Assembly: GCA_016714225.1 (NCBI GenBank) | Contig: JADJNS010000005.1 | Location: 1-64,000, forward strand | Reading direction: 5' to 3' | DNA length: 64,000 bases | From: Archangiaceae bacterium | Lineage (GTDB): Bacteria > Myxococcota > Myxococcia > Myxococcales > Myxococcaceae | In this document: in pieces, positions 17,246-25,895 of the stretch | Position numbering within the stretch: the stretch's first letter is position 1 | Layout of the letters: each line of letters starts with the position of its first letter | Program-made: the position numbers and the translations under genes | Notes under the pieces: generated by a model | What the model was told of the DNA's origin: nothing | Seen by the model: the letters and a program-made list of their open reading frames with translations, nothing else | The model's database searches: none

Positions 17246-18922
17246 ATGCCGAGACTGCTGCTGCCGGTGCTGTTCACAGCCCTGGTGCTGTCTGCGTGCT
17301 GCTGCGATTTCTCGAAGGAAGATGACGCCGGCTCGGGCGGCGGCTCGAGCACCGGCACCGGCGGCGGCTTCGGCACCGGCGGCGGCTTCGCGACGGGCGG
17401 CGGCTTCGCGACGGGCGGCGGCTTCGGCACCGGCGGCGGCACGGCCGGAGGTGGCACTGCCGGCGGCGGCTCGACCGCGGGCGGCGGGAGCAGCGGCACC
17501 GGCGGTGGCAACACCGCGGGCGGCATCGGCTCGGCGGGCGGCAGCGCGGGGGGGAACCCGAGCGTGCCTCCTCCGCAGGTGAGCACTCCCCTGATGCCGG
17601 TGACCGGCGCCTACGGCACCCTGCTCACCCTGCGCGGCTCGAACTTCACCGACGCGGGCGCGGTGATGCTGGCGAGCCCCATCGGCACCCTGACGGTGAA
17701 TTCGTCGGCGCTGCAGGCCGACGCCGGAGAGCTCTGGCAGAACGACACGGTCAGCTTTCGCTACCCCTTCCCCGCCGAGGGCACGGTGCTGGTGAGAAAC
17801 GCCGGCGGCGTCGCCGATGCCGGCACGTTCCTGCCCAGCTGGGTGCCCGGGCGCGCCATCAACCAGGCGCAAGACGACTACACCCCGTTTCCCTCGACCT
17901 ACCTGGCCGCGGCCGGCACGGTGGTGGGCACCATTCGCTACCCCGACCCGCCGCTCGTCTATGGCGGCTGGGGAGTGATGATTCACAACAGCACCGGCCC
18001 GCAGCTCTTTCACCTCAGCGTGCCGAGCGCGGCGGTCATCACGCTCTCGCTGGTGCCCGGCAGCGGCACGCAGCCCGAGGGCATCGCGCTGGTGAGCGCG
18101 ACGGCTCCTGACGGCGGGCCGACCATGGGCACACTGCACCGGCTCACCTGGGCCGCGGGTCTGCCCAGCCTCTCGCCCACCGGAGTCACCGCGCGCAGCG
18201 CGCTCGGGGCGGGCACCGACGGCACCGGCTTCTTCGCCTGGGCCCAGGCCCCCGACGGCGGCTTCATGCGGGTGCGGCCCGGCTCGCCGTGGTCGGTCGA
18301 CAAGACCCTGCCCGCGCCGACCGGCTTCGGCACCGGCGGCAACACCTCGCAGGTGGCGTCGGTGGGCGGCACGCTGGTCGCGCAGTGGACGGTGGGCCGC
18401 AACAGCGGCTTCCCGCTCTACCAGTACTTCGAGCACCCCGAGTTCGCGTTCGCGAACGCCGGGCAGACCGCGTGGGGCGCGACCGAGCGCTCGGATCAGG
18501 AAATCGAAGGCGAGGTCGACGGCGTGAACATCACCCAGACACCCGACGGCAAGATGACCTTCGTCACCAGCGGCGGCTTCTACAGCACCCTCTTCTTCCG
18601 CGTGATGAACCCGGTGTACCCCGAGGTTCGCAAGTCGGGCGGCGGCTTCATTCGCGCGCCGCAGCTCGAGGGCGGCGGCAGGTACGTGCTGGCGGCCACG
18701 CCCACCGACTACGCGGGCGGAGCGTGCGACTCGAGCGGCCTGCGGCTGCTGCGGCCGGTGCCCAACCCTCAGTCGGCCGGCATGGTGCCGAGCGCCTCGG
18801 GCGGAGAGGTCGCCGTCTGGCCCTGCCCTGAGCTCTCGTGGCAGGTGTTCGTCGACACCGACGGCAAGCTGATGACCCTGGTGCAGGCGCAGAAGCAGCT
18901 GTTCCTGGTGAAGAAGCGGTGA
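17246..18922 (+). CDS. Lipoprotein with Gly-rich linker and IPT/TIG-like domain
   Basis: This 558-residue exported lipoprotein begins MPRLLLPVLFTALVLSAC, with the lipidated Cys in LSAC followed by CCD. A long Gly/Thr/Ala-rich linker (residues ~30-110) comes next, then a beta-rich region beginning like an IPT/TIG domain (VTGAYGTLLTLRGSNFTDAG). The remainder (about 210-558) has propeller-like repeats with many DGG and GGT turns and no recognised catalytic motif. A start at ATG 17246 fits; the much longer frame open upstream is antisense to the neighbouring gene. Function is unknown; surface binding or sensing would fit. The stop overlaps the histidine kinase start, so they may be co-translated. 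Confidence 0.8.
   Translation: MPRLLLPVLFTALVLSACCCDFSKEDDAGSGGGSSTGTGGGFGTGGGFATGGGFATGGGFGTGGGTAGGGTAGGGSTAGGGSSGTGGGNTAGGIGSAGGSAGGNPSVPPPQVSTPLMPVTGAYGTLLTLRGSNFTDAGAVMLASPIGTLTVNSSALQADAGELWQNDTVSFRYPFPAEGTVLVRNAGGVADAGTFLPSWVPGRAINQAQDDYTPFPSTYLAAAGTVVGTIRYPDPPLVYGGWGVMIHNSTGPQLFHLSVPSAAVITLSLVPGSGTQPEGIALVSATAPDGGPTMGTLHRLTWAAGLPSLSPTGVTARSALGAGTDGTGFFAWAQAPDGGFMRVRPGSPWSVDKTLPAPTGFGTGGNTSQVASVGGTLVAQWTVGRNSGFPLYQYFEHPEFAFANAGQTAWGATERSDQEIEGEVDGVNITQTPDGKMTFVTSGGFYSTLFFRVMNPVYPEVRKSGGGFIRAPQLEGGGRYVLAATPTDYAGGACDSSGLRLLRPVPNPQSAGMVPSASGGEVAVWPCPELSWQVFVDTDGKLMTLVQAQKQLFLVKKR
17350..17560 (+). repeat. In-frame Gly-rich tandem repeat (18-base units)
   Basis: Within the lipoprotein linker, four near-identical 18-base units encode GGGF(G/A)T (about 17361-17432). 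They are followed by irregular 12-18-base GGGTA-type units. The repeats keep frame, so length changes would only stretch the linker. Similar linkers with different units occur in the lipoproteins at 25869, 36409 and 42554. Confidence 0.75.
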
Positions 18923-20343
18923 GCACCGACCCGGTGTCGTTTGACCTGCCGGTAGGAGCAGACCCCTGTCGGCGCTCGTCATCCCACCTCGATCGGGCGG
19001 GCACACCGCGTGCTCTTCAGCCCGACGTGGTTCTCGACTACCTCGACCGCATCTCGGGTGTGCAACGCCTCGACGCCGACCCCCACCTGATTCGCCGGCA
19101 TCGCATCGTGACGGGCATCGCGGTGTTCGCCCTGATTTCGTCGCTCATCGCGCTGGGGGCCGCGTCGCTGCAGAGCACCTCGCCGGTCTCGCTGGTGCTG
19201 GGCGTCTCGGTGCTCGGCGCCACCTTCGCGGCGATCGCCGCGGCGCGCACCGGCCGCACCGAGCTGGCGGGCACGATTCTGTGCGGCACCGTGCTCGGCG
19301 CGCAGATCGCCTCGGGCTTCTTTCGCGATGGCTTCTTCATCACCGTCAGCCCCGGGGCCATCGGTGGCCTGATGATGGCCGGCTACCTGACCGGCCCTCG
19401 AATCACGAAGCGGTTCGTGCTCGCGCTCGCGCTCGGCATCGCCGCGGTCTTCGTCGCCCACGCCACCGGCCACGTCATCGCGTTCGACATCTCTCCCGGC
19501 GACGGGCGCACGATGTTCGCGCTCAACGCGCTGCTCACCCTTCCGGCGGTCTGGTACTTCCAGCGCCTCGACCGCCAGGCGAAAGAGGCGGCCGATCAGC
19601 GGCTGATGCAGAACCTGAAGGAGCTGCAGGCGGCGAAAGACCGCCTCGCCCAATCTGACAAGCTCGCCGCGGTCGGCCAGCTCGCGGCCGGGGTCGCGCA
19701 CGAGCTCAACAACCCGCTGGCGGTGATTCTCGGCTTCGCCCAGGGCCTGCAGCGGCGGCTCGACGACCGCCCCGACCTCGCGCTGCCGCTCACCTCTATC
19801 GTGCGAGAGTCTTTTCGCTGCCGCGACCTGGTGGGCGAGCTGCTCACCTTCTCGCGCGCCCAGAAGCGCACCATCGAAGAGTTCGACCTGAACGTCGCGC
19901 TGCGCAGCGTGGCCGCCCTGGTCGAGCCCCGCGCCAAGGTGCAAGGCGTGACGCTGCACACCGAGCTCGCCGTCGAAGTGCTGGCGTACACCGGCAGCCG
20001 CATGCAGCTCGAGCAGGTGGTCTTGAACCTCGCCAACAACGCCATCGACGCGATGGAGCACGGAGGCTCGCTCACCCTGCGCACCGCCCGCAGCGGCGGC
20101 GAGGTGTCGATTCAGGTCGAAGACACCGGCAGCGGCATCGCGCCCGAGCTTCGCGACCGCATCTTCGAGCCGTTCTTCACCACCAAGCCGGTCGGCAAAG
20201 GCACCGGCCTGGGGCTGAGCATCAGCTGGGAGATCATTCGCCAGCACGGCGGCACCATCGACCTGGTCAGCGAGCTCGGCCGCGGCACCACCATGTCGGT
20301 GCGGCTGCCTCCGGCGGCCGGCGCGCCGCGCGCCTTGGTCTAG
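18919..20343 (+). CDS. Membrane sensor histidine kinase
   Basis: GTG 18919, overlapping the upstream stop, gives 474 residues. The N-terminal part (about 60-220) has around six hydrophobic helices and no periplasmic domain. A short coiled linker (KEAADQRLMQNLKELQ) leads to the HisKA dimerisation helix with phospho-acceptor His261 in GVAHELNNPLAVILG. The ATPase domain is complete: N box NLANNAIDAM, G1 DTGSGI, F box EPFFTTKP, G2 GTGLGLS. No receiver domain and no adjacent response regulator are present, so it is an orphan; the partner is unknown. Confidence 0.9.
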   Translation: MSTDPVSFDLPVGADPCRRSSSHLDRAGTPRALQPDVVLDYLDRISGVQRLDADPHLIRRHRIVTGIAVFALISSLIALGAASLQSTSPVSLVLGVSVLGATFAAIAAARTGRTELAGTILCGTVLGAQIASGFFRDGFFITVSPGAIGGLMMAGYLTGPRITKRFVLALALGIAAVFVAHATGHVIAFDISPGDGRTMFALNALLTLPAVWYFQRLDRQAKEAADQRLMQNLKELQAAKDRLAQSDKLAAVGQLAAGVAHELNNPLAVILGFAQGLQRRLDDRPDLALPLTSIVRESFRCRDLVGELLTFSRAQKRTIEEFDLNVALRSVAALVEPRAKVQGVTLHTELAVEVLAYTGSRMQLEQVVLNLANNAIDAMEHGGSLTLRTARSGGEVSIQVEDTGSGIAPELRDRIFEPFFTTKPVGKGTGLGLSISWEIIRQHGGTIDLVSELGRGTTMSVRLPPAAGAPRALV

Positions 20344-20402
20344 CGCCGAAGCACCGGGCGGCCCTCGACAGCGGCAGCGCGGGCGTCGAAGTTTCCCCGC
20401 CC

Positions 20403-21023
20403 ATGCTCCAGCTCATCGGCCGCAGCAGCTCTCACTTCACCCGCGTCGCCGCCATGTTCGCGCACGAGCTCGGCGTGCCGTACGAGCTGGTCGCGGTGCA
20501 CGACATCACCTCGAGCGACTCGCAGGTCTTCGCGGGCAACCCGGCGCTCAAGCTTCCCTCGCTGCGCACCGAGAGCGGCCTGGTCTTCGGCTGCGAGAAC
20601 ATCTGCCGCAAGCTCGCCCGGCTGAGCACCCGGCCCCGGCGCATCGTCTGGCCCGAGCAGGAGGAAGACGACGAGGCACGCAACGCCCACGAGCTCTTGT
20701 GGCACGCGATGGCGGCGCAGGTGCAGTGGGTGATTGGCACGATGGTGGCGAAGCTGCCCGCCGACAACGTCTACTTCGCGAAGGGCCGGGCCGGCTTCGA
20801 AGGCGCGCTGCAGTGGCTCGACGCGCACGTCGAGGCCGTGCTGCGCGCGCTGCCGCCGCGCGACCTCAGCCTGTTCGAGGTGGCCCTGTTCTGCCTGGTC
20901 GAGCACCTCACCTTCCGCCAGAGCCTGCCGGTGGCGCCCTACCCGAGGCTGGTGGCGTTCGCGCAGACCTTCGGCCAGCGGCCCTCGGCGCAGGCGACGC
21001 CGTATCGCTTCGACGCGCGCTGA
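20403..21023 (+). CDS. Glutathione S-transferase family protein
   Basis: The 206-residue protein has a thioredoxin-like N-terminal half (MLQLIGRSSSHFTRVAAMFAHELGVPYELV, with a Ser where a catalytic residue would be; NPALKLPSL with the cis-Pro; then an ES-type glutathione loop, here CENICRKL). A helical C-terminal half (about 85-200) follows. The length is normal for GSTs. The substrate is not predictable. The gap to the kinase is 59 bases. Confidence 0.7.
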   Translation: MLQLIGRSSSHFTRVAAMFAHELGVPYELVAVHDITSSDSQVFAGNPALKLPSLRTESGLVFGCENICRKLARLSTRPRRIVWPEQEEDDEARNAHELLWHAMAAQVQWVIGTMVAKLPADNVYFAKGRAGFEGALQWLDAHVEAVLRALPPRDLSLFEVALFCLVEHLTFRQSLPVAPYPRLVAFAQTFGQRPSAQATPYRFDAR

Positions 21024-21047
21024 GCGGCGCGCTATGCCCGCGGCGCG

Positions 21048-21614
21048 ATGCCGTCGTCGAGCGACTCACTGCTGCAGCTCATCTACCAGCGCCCCGACGA
21101 CGACGCGGCCCGCCGCTCGTACGCCGACTGGCTCATCGAGCGCGGCGACCCGCGCGGAGAGCTCATCGTGCTGCAGCTCGCCCGCGCCGCGCGCGGCACC
21201 CCCATCGCCGCCGAGCGCCGCGAGGTCGAGCTGCTGCTCGAGCACGGCCGCTCGTGGCTGGGCCCCTTCGCCCGGAGCATCGCCACGTTTCGCTTCGAGC
21301 GCGGGTTTCTCGCGCGCTGCGAGCTGAGCGCCCTGACCCGCGCGATGGTGGGCGACCCGTCGTGGTCGACGCTCGAGCACGTCGCCTTCAAGGGCGTCGA
21401 CGGCCCCGCGGTCGCCGAGCTCATCTCGCACCCGGTGATGCGCTCGCTGCGCGAGGCGTCGGGCGTGGGGCCGCTCGCCTTCGCGTGGCTCCAGGCGCCC
21501 GGGCACGGCGCGAACCTGCGCGCGCTGAACGTGGTGGGCGGACGGCGCGTCTCGCTCGCCGAGGCGAAGTCGCGCCGCGGCCTGCAGCAGCTCGAGCAGC
21601 TCACCTACGACTGA
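21048..21614 (+). CDS. TIGR02996 domain protein
   Basis: The 188-residue product opens with LLQLIYQRPDDDAARRSYADWLIERGDPRGELI, the short motif named TIGR02996 that is repeated in myxobacterial and Gemmata proteins. The remainder has weak leucine-rich-like units (LEHVAFKGVDGPAVAEL, LRALNVVGGRRVSL). No catalytic motif is seen; role unknown. Its stop overlaps the DUF4132 stop by 10 bases, tail to tail. Confidence 0.7.
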   Translation: MPSSSDSLLQLIYQRPDDDAARRSYADWLIERGDPRGELIVLQLARAARGTPIAAERREVELLLEHGRSWLGPFARSIATFRFERGFLARCELSALTRAMVGDPSWSTLEHVAFKGVDGPAVAELISHPVMRSLREASGVGPLAFAWLQAPGHGANLRALNVVGGRRVSLAEAKSRRGLQQLEQLTYD

Positions 21615-23509
21615 GCTTCGACGAACAGCGCCACGTCGCGCAGCACCTCGGAGAGCACGCGGGGCGGCGGCTCGCGCTGAAGCTCGAACACCACCTCGCC
21701 GGTCTCGACGTACAGGTAGATGCCCATGTCGCTCAGCGAGGTGCCGGGCGCGGGCAGCACCTCGAGCTGCGCGCGCAGCCCCCACTTCGGCAGGGTGAGC
21801 ACCGCGTCGTTCTGCGAGTCGAAGCCGCCCTGCAGGCGGTAGACCCAGCCGCGCTCGCGGGCCAGCGCGTTGAAGCGGTGCTGCGCGACGCGGCGCCCGG
21901 AGAACTGCGCGGTGCGCCGCGCGCCCACGGGCAGCGTGAAGGTCTCGCGGCCCACCTGCTTGAACGGAGCGTCGGGCCGCTGCAAAGGCCACGGCGCGCC
22001 GTCGATGGGGTGCCACAGCTTCACCTCTGAGGCCGGCTCGACGGGCGCTCCCGCCGCGTCGACGAAGCCCGCGCCCTGCCACGTGAAGGCGCGGTCGGCC
22101 TGCCAGACCAGCCGCCGGGCCATGCCCTGCAGCAGCGGGTGCTCGAGCAGCCGCGCGCGCCAGGTGCCGAGCGGCCAGCTGCGCCCGCTCACGTAGGTGC
22201 GCTCGAGCCGCAGCCGCTGCGCGGCGAGCATGGCGTCGATGTCTTTGACCCGCGCCTTGAGGGCCTTGAGCTCGGGGGTGCCCTTCAGCGCCGAGGCCGG
22301 CCGAACGCTCAGCTTCACGTCGCGGCCGTCGACGACCTCGATGCGGGCGCGGGCGTCGCCCACCTGCTCTTCGACCACCGAGCGCTCGTCGAGGTCGAAG
22401 GTCGGCACGCCAATCTCCTCGAGGTCGTCAGTCGACAGCCCGGCGCGAGCCGCGGCGTCGGTGAGCGCCTTGTCGATGAGGCGCAGCGCCACCGCGTACT
22501 TCACGCGCATCTTCAGCATGCCGAGCTGGCCGACGCCGTCGAGGCCGACCTCGCCGAGGGCCCACAGGCACGCGTTGCCACCGGCCTGCGACACCGGCCC
22601 GCGGCTGGGAATCTTGCGGTAGCAGGCGAGCGCGAAGGTGCCGACCACCGCGGCGAGCGCCGAGGTGCGCGCCGCGCCGACGGCGAAGACGAGCGCGCGA
22701 ATGAACGGCACGTCGGTCTCGGGCGAGTGGTCGTCTCGGTCTCCGCCGGGCACCGGCCCGCGCTGCAGCCACGCTCTCGCGCGCTCGGCGAAGGCTTCTT
22801 TGCCGAGCTTCGCCACCAAGGCCTTCGCCTGCGTCACCCACTTCGCGCTGGGGCGCGCGGCGGTGAGGGTGAAGCCGAGCTGGAAGAGCTCGCGCCAGGC
22901 CTCGGCCTCTTCGCCGGGCAGGGCCGCGAGCTCGTCGAAGATTCTGGCGCTGAAGGGCCCGCCGCTCTCGAGGCTGGCGGTAGCGCTCTTGCCGGTCAGC
23001 GCGGCGAGGCGGCCGGCGAGCTTGCGGTAGACGTTGGTGCGCAGCGCGCTCTCGGCCGCGGCGTCGAACGCCTTCACCGCTTCGAGCACCTTCGGGTCGA
23101 GGGGCTGCTCGAAGCGCTCGAGCCCCTGCAGCAGGTGCGCGAGCGAGAGCTCACCCATCACCGACGGCCGCCGGGCCTCGGCGAGCAGCGCGATGGCCTG
23201 GGCCGCGGTGAGGGGCAGCTTGCGCGCGAGCAGCAGGTTGGCGAGGCGGGGGAGGAAGGACCAGCTCCACAAGCTGCGGTCGAGCACCGAGCGGTGACTT
23301 ATCTGCACCGCAGACTCGACCAGCACCTCGGCCTGCAGCGCTTCGTCGCCGGCGAGCAGCTCTTGCACCGCCGCCGCCTGCTCAGGCGCCAAGAGCCCGT
23401 TGCGGGCCTTGAGCTGCTCCTGCATCACCTCGAGCCGCCGCTGCGCCTCGGTGCGCTCGGTGGTCAGCGCGCCGAACACGCTCTTGAAGCGGTCGAGAAT
23501 ACCGGGCAC
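21605..23509 (-). CDS. DUF4132 domain protein
   Basis: Taking GTG 23509 (VPGILDRFKSVFGAL) as the start gives 634 residues; a TTG at 23593 would extend the N-terminus into repeat-like sequence and is less likely. The N-terminal two thirds are helical and Ala/Leu-rich. The C-terminal third has the DUF4132/MolR-like signature around LKALKARVKDIDAMLAAQ, SGRSWPLGTWRARLLEHPLL and ARRLVWQA. Proteins of this group are cytoplasmic and of unknown function, some near WGR-domain genes. No WGR domain is present here. Confidence 0.75.
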   Translation of the reverse strand: MPGILDRFKSVFGALTTERTEAQRRLEVMQEQLKARNGLLAPEQAAAVQELLAGDEALQAEVLVESAVQISHRSVLDRSLWSWSFLPRLANLLLARKLPLTAAQAIALLAEARRPSVMGELSLAHLLQGLERFEQPLDPKVLEAVKAFDAAAESALRTNVYRKLAGRLAALTGKSATASLESGGPFSARIFDELAALPGEEAEAWRELFQLGFTLTAARPSAKWVTQAKALVAKLGKEAFAERARAWLQRGPVPGGDRDDHSPETDVPFIRALVFAVGAARTSALAAVVGTFALACYRKIPSRGPVSQAGGNACLWALGEVGLDGVGQLGMLKMRVKYAVALRLIDKALTDAAARAGLSTDDLEEIGVPTFDLDERSVVEEQVGDARARIEVVDGRDVKLSVRPASALKGTPELKALKARVKDIDAMLAAQRLRLERTYVSGRSWPLGTWRARLLEHPLLQGMARRLVWQADRAFTWQGAGFVDAAGAPVEPASEVKLWHPIDGAPWPLQRPDAPFKQVGRETFTLPVGARRTAQFSGRRVAQHRFNALARERGWVYRLQGGFDSQNDAVLTLPKWGLRAQLEVLPAPGTSLSDMGIYLYVETGEVVFELQREPPPRVLSEVLRDVALFVEAQS

Positions 23510-23611
23510 GAAATATCTATATCGAGTCTGCCGAGACTGCGGTTCGCCGCCGGTGAGCGAACTGAGTAGCGAATGCAGTATCAGGTACTGCAAGCGCTAC
23601 ACAGAAACCGC

Positions 23612-23765
23612 CTTCCCTTCGAGAGCGGTCAGGGTGAGCTCGTCAACCCTGCCGTCGCCACACGAAGGCTGAGCAGCACATACTCCATCGTACCGGTGCA
23701 CACGCTCTGCTGCTCGAAGCACGGAGTGTGCGGCGCTTCGCGTTCCAGCTGCGGCGGCACCCGTT
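23612..23765 (+). repeat. Interspersed hairpin repeat, copy 1 (left part)
   Basis: This copy is related to those at 37724-37878 and 41061-41250. Shared blocks include the CAGGGTGAG end module, ACGAAGGCTGAGCAGCACAT, the central inverted pair CATACTCC / GGAGTGTG, and GCGGCGGCACCCGTT. The copy breaks off at 23765; the continuation found in copy 3 (CGACTTCGGC...CCTCCGCTCAGGG) reappears at 24844-24880, after the IS110 remnant. Confidence 0.75.
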
Positions 23766-24843
23766 TGTATGTCGAGGATGCGGCATTATCGGCCACCAGT
23801 CCCCGCGATTGGTGGCACGGCAGACCGCGCACCCGTGGGTCAACGAAGTCCGAAGTCGAGCAAGGGTCGCCGTGCCATTCGCTTCTCTCGCAGCCCGAAC
23901 AGTTGACGAGTACGAGCTCGGATGTCGCAAACATGGGCAGGGATGAAGCATCCACAGTCGCGGAGGCGAAAGGAAAGCGACCGTGAGCGAGGTGAACATT
24001 GGAGTCGACGTTTCGAAGCAGAAGCTGGACGTCGGTTCGGCCAACCGGTGAGTGCCGCACCTTCGCGAATGACGAGGTCGGCATCGAAGAAGTGCGGCTT
24101 TCTGTGAGGGACAGCACGCGACCAGAGGCTGATGGAGGCAACCGGCGGGCACGAGGTCAAACTGTTGGCAGCGCTCGTTGCTGCTGGCTTGCCTCGGTGT
24201 CGATTAACCCGCGCCAGCCGGGACTTTGCGAAAGGAATAACAGCTGCGAGACGACCGAATTGACGCCAGCGTGTTGGCGCATTGCGAAGCCATCAAACCC
24301 CGATGAGGGACGTACCAGACGACCGAACACGCGAGCTGGTCGAGTTGGTCAGTCGGCGACAGCCCATCGCATGCGAACGCCGAGAAGAATCGCCTCGAGC
24401 ACGCGACGCCAAAGTCCGGCAGAGCTTGCGAAGCACATGCGGGCTGACAGCGAATCGACGACATCGACGAGCAACGAAGAAGCGCATCCGACAGACGCCG
24501 GCCTGGCGCGAGAAGAAGAGCTCCCCACTCGGTCACTGGTGTTGGCCCCACGACCGCGCTGACGCTCGTGAGCATGCCGCCCGAGCCGGAAGCTGAACCG
24601 GAAGGAGATCGCTTCGCTGGTCGGAGTCGCCCCCTCAACCGACACGCGATGGACGCCGGACCACTCCGAGCCGCACGCCTCTATATGGCGGCCTTGTCCG
24701 GATCCGCACAAACCCCACGCTCAAGCGACTCAACACTCACAGGAAACCTCAGTCGCGCTGGGCGCATGCGGAAGCTGCTGGTGGCTTCAACGCCATGCCG
24801 CGACTGAAAAGCACCGTCCCCGCATAAAAACGAACACAGTTGC
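23766..24843 (+). mobile_element. Decayed IS110-family insertion sequence
   Basis: The ~1.08 kb between the two halves of repeat copy 1 carries IS110-type transposase sequence in shifting frames (see the transposase entry), preceded by about 217 non-coding bases. IS110 elements lack terminal inverted repeats and make little or no target duplication, consistent with the clean junctions here. In active IS110 elements the non-coding end encodes the bridge RNA that pairs with donor and target; a small stem (GCCACCA ... TGGTGGC, about 23791-23815) lies in that position. The element is clearly dead. Confidence 0.75.
23983..24810 (+). pseudogene. IS110-family transposase, multiply frameshifted
   Basis: Family landmarks occur in order but in different frames. 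NIGVDVSKQKLDVGSANR is the RuvC-like first Asp, after GTG 23983. MEATGGHEVKLLAALVAAG lies at about 24128, then SINPRQ near 24196. MRDVPDDRTRELVELVSRRQ is near 24304, and a KHMRAD / IRQTPAWREK stretch spans about 24430-24515. A GVGPTTALTLVSM-like region is near 24540, RKEIASLVGVAP near 24600 (the Tnp_20 serine-containing domain) and LYMAAL near 24680. At least six small indels are needed to join them, and the last part is eroded. The coding remnant is about 830 bases against about 1,000 for an intact gene. No piece could make active recombinase. Confidence 0.85.
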
Positions 24844-24876
24844 TCGACTTCGGCACGGCGTTCGCCGTGCCTCCGC
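24844..24876 (+). repeat. Interspersed repeat copy 1, right part
   Basis: TCGACTTCGGCACGGCG ... CCTCCGCTCAGG matches the right end of copy 3 (41211-41240), with an 11-base insertion that itself forms CGGCACGGCG/CGCCGTGCC. It resumes the repeat where the left part stops at 23765. The right limit merges with the 3' end of the next gene. Confidence 0.6.
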
Positions 24877-25869
24877 TCAGGGGCGCGGGCGCGTGGCGCG
24901 GTAGACGCGCGAGGAGCCACCGTCGGTGGTGAACGCGCTCATGTAGAGCGTGCATTGGTCGGCCGAGATGAACGACGGCGACACGCTGCTGCCGGGCATG
25001 TTCACCGGGCTCAGCAGCGTCGGAGCGCCCCACGGGTCGGTGCCGGCGTCGCGGGAGGCCATGAAGACCTGCGACGACTGGGCGTAGTAGAGCGTCAGCT
25101 CGTCGGGGCTCACCACGCCCGACGACGCGGTGGTGCCCTCTTGTCGCGAGCCCGCGCCGACGACGCCGCCCACGATGGGAGCGCGGTAGAACTGCACGGT
25201 GAGCGGCCCGCCGTCGGTGCCTCCATCGGTGTCGCGAGAAGCGCCGAAGTACAGCGCGCTGTTGTCGGGCATCACGTAGGCGCCGAGCTCGGCGTTGGGG
25301 GTGGTGATGGCGGGAATGGCCGCGGGCGTGCCGAAGCCGCTGCCGGTGCGCGTCGCCACGAACAGGTCGACGTTGCCCGGCAGGTTGCTCTGGAAATAGA
25401 TGCGGCTCGCGTCGCCGGTCACCGACGCGGTCAGCGTATTGACCGCCGAGAAGCCAGCGAGCGCGACGATTGACGAGGCGCCGAATGGCCCGGTGGCGTT
25501 GGTGCGCGCGGCCATCTCGATCACGATCGGCCCGCCGTCGGCGAAGCTGCGGGTGAAGTAGATGCTCTTGCCGTCGGCAGGCAAACGCGCCGAGCTGGCC
25601 CGCTCACCGAGCTCGGTCAGCTCGACCGGAGCGCCGAACGGCGTCGACGTGAGGCACCCGGCGCCGGCATCGACTCCACCACCGCCGCCACCGACACCGC
25701 CGCTGCTGCCACCGCCGCCAGCAGTGCTGCCTCCGGTGCCACCGCCGCTGCTCCCTCCACCACCGGCGACGCTGCCGCCTGCGGCACCGCCACCGTTGCC
25801 ACCGTCCATCGTGTCAGAGGGTCCACTGCACGCAACAGCCAGCCCCACGACAAGCCAGGCGCGGTTCAT
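24877..25869 (-). CDS. Lipoprotein with PD40/TolB-like beta-propeller
   Basis: ATG 25869 encodes 330 residues. The short lipoprotein signal ends in VGLAVAC, and a Gly/Ser-rich linker (residues ~22-68) and a propeller-like domain follow. The blades show the PD40 pattern (LPADGKSIYFTRSFADGG, VTGDASRIYFQSNLPGNVDLFV, VMPDNSALYFGASRDTDGG, SPDELTLYYAQSS, SADQCTLYMSA). It is the last gene of an apparent operon with the DUF1552 and DUF1592 genes (26-base gap). The role is unknown; a periplasmic or outer-membrane binding scaffold would fit. Confidence 0.8.
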   Translation of the reverse strand: MNRAWLVVGLAVACSGPSDTMDGGNGGGAAGGSVAGGGGSSGGGTGGSTAGGGGSSGGVGGGGGGVDAGAGCLTSTPFGAPVELTELGERASSARLPADGKSIYFTRSFADGGPIVIEMAARTNATGPFGASSIVALAGFSAVNTLTASVTGDASRIYFQSNLPGNVDLFVATRTGSGFGTPAAIPAITTPNAELGAYVMPDNSALYFGASRDTDGGTDGGPLTVQFYRAPIVGGVVGAGSRQEGTTASSGVVSPDELTLYYAQSSQVFMASRDAGTDPWGAPTLLSPVNMPGSSVSPSFISADQCTLYMSAFTTDGGSSRVYRATRPRP

Positions 25870-25895
25870 CGACCCATGATGCCCGAAACGGCGAC

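Noticed and set aside
15422..19006. Very long minus-strand reading frame (1,194 codons) and a 1,017-codon plus-strand one
   Set aside because: Both are long only because high GC suppresses stops. The real genes (glycosidase-like lipoprotein, Gly-rich lipoprotein) occupy parts of them; the rest is Arg/Ala-rich antisense translation.
23600..24880. Small plus- and minus-strand ORFs (60-190 codons) as genes
   Set aside because: They are fragments of the decayed IS110 transposase and repeat in wrong frames; none has consistent codon bias or a ribosome binding site.
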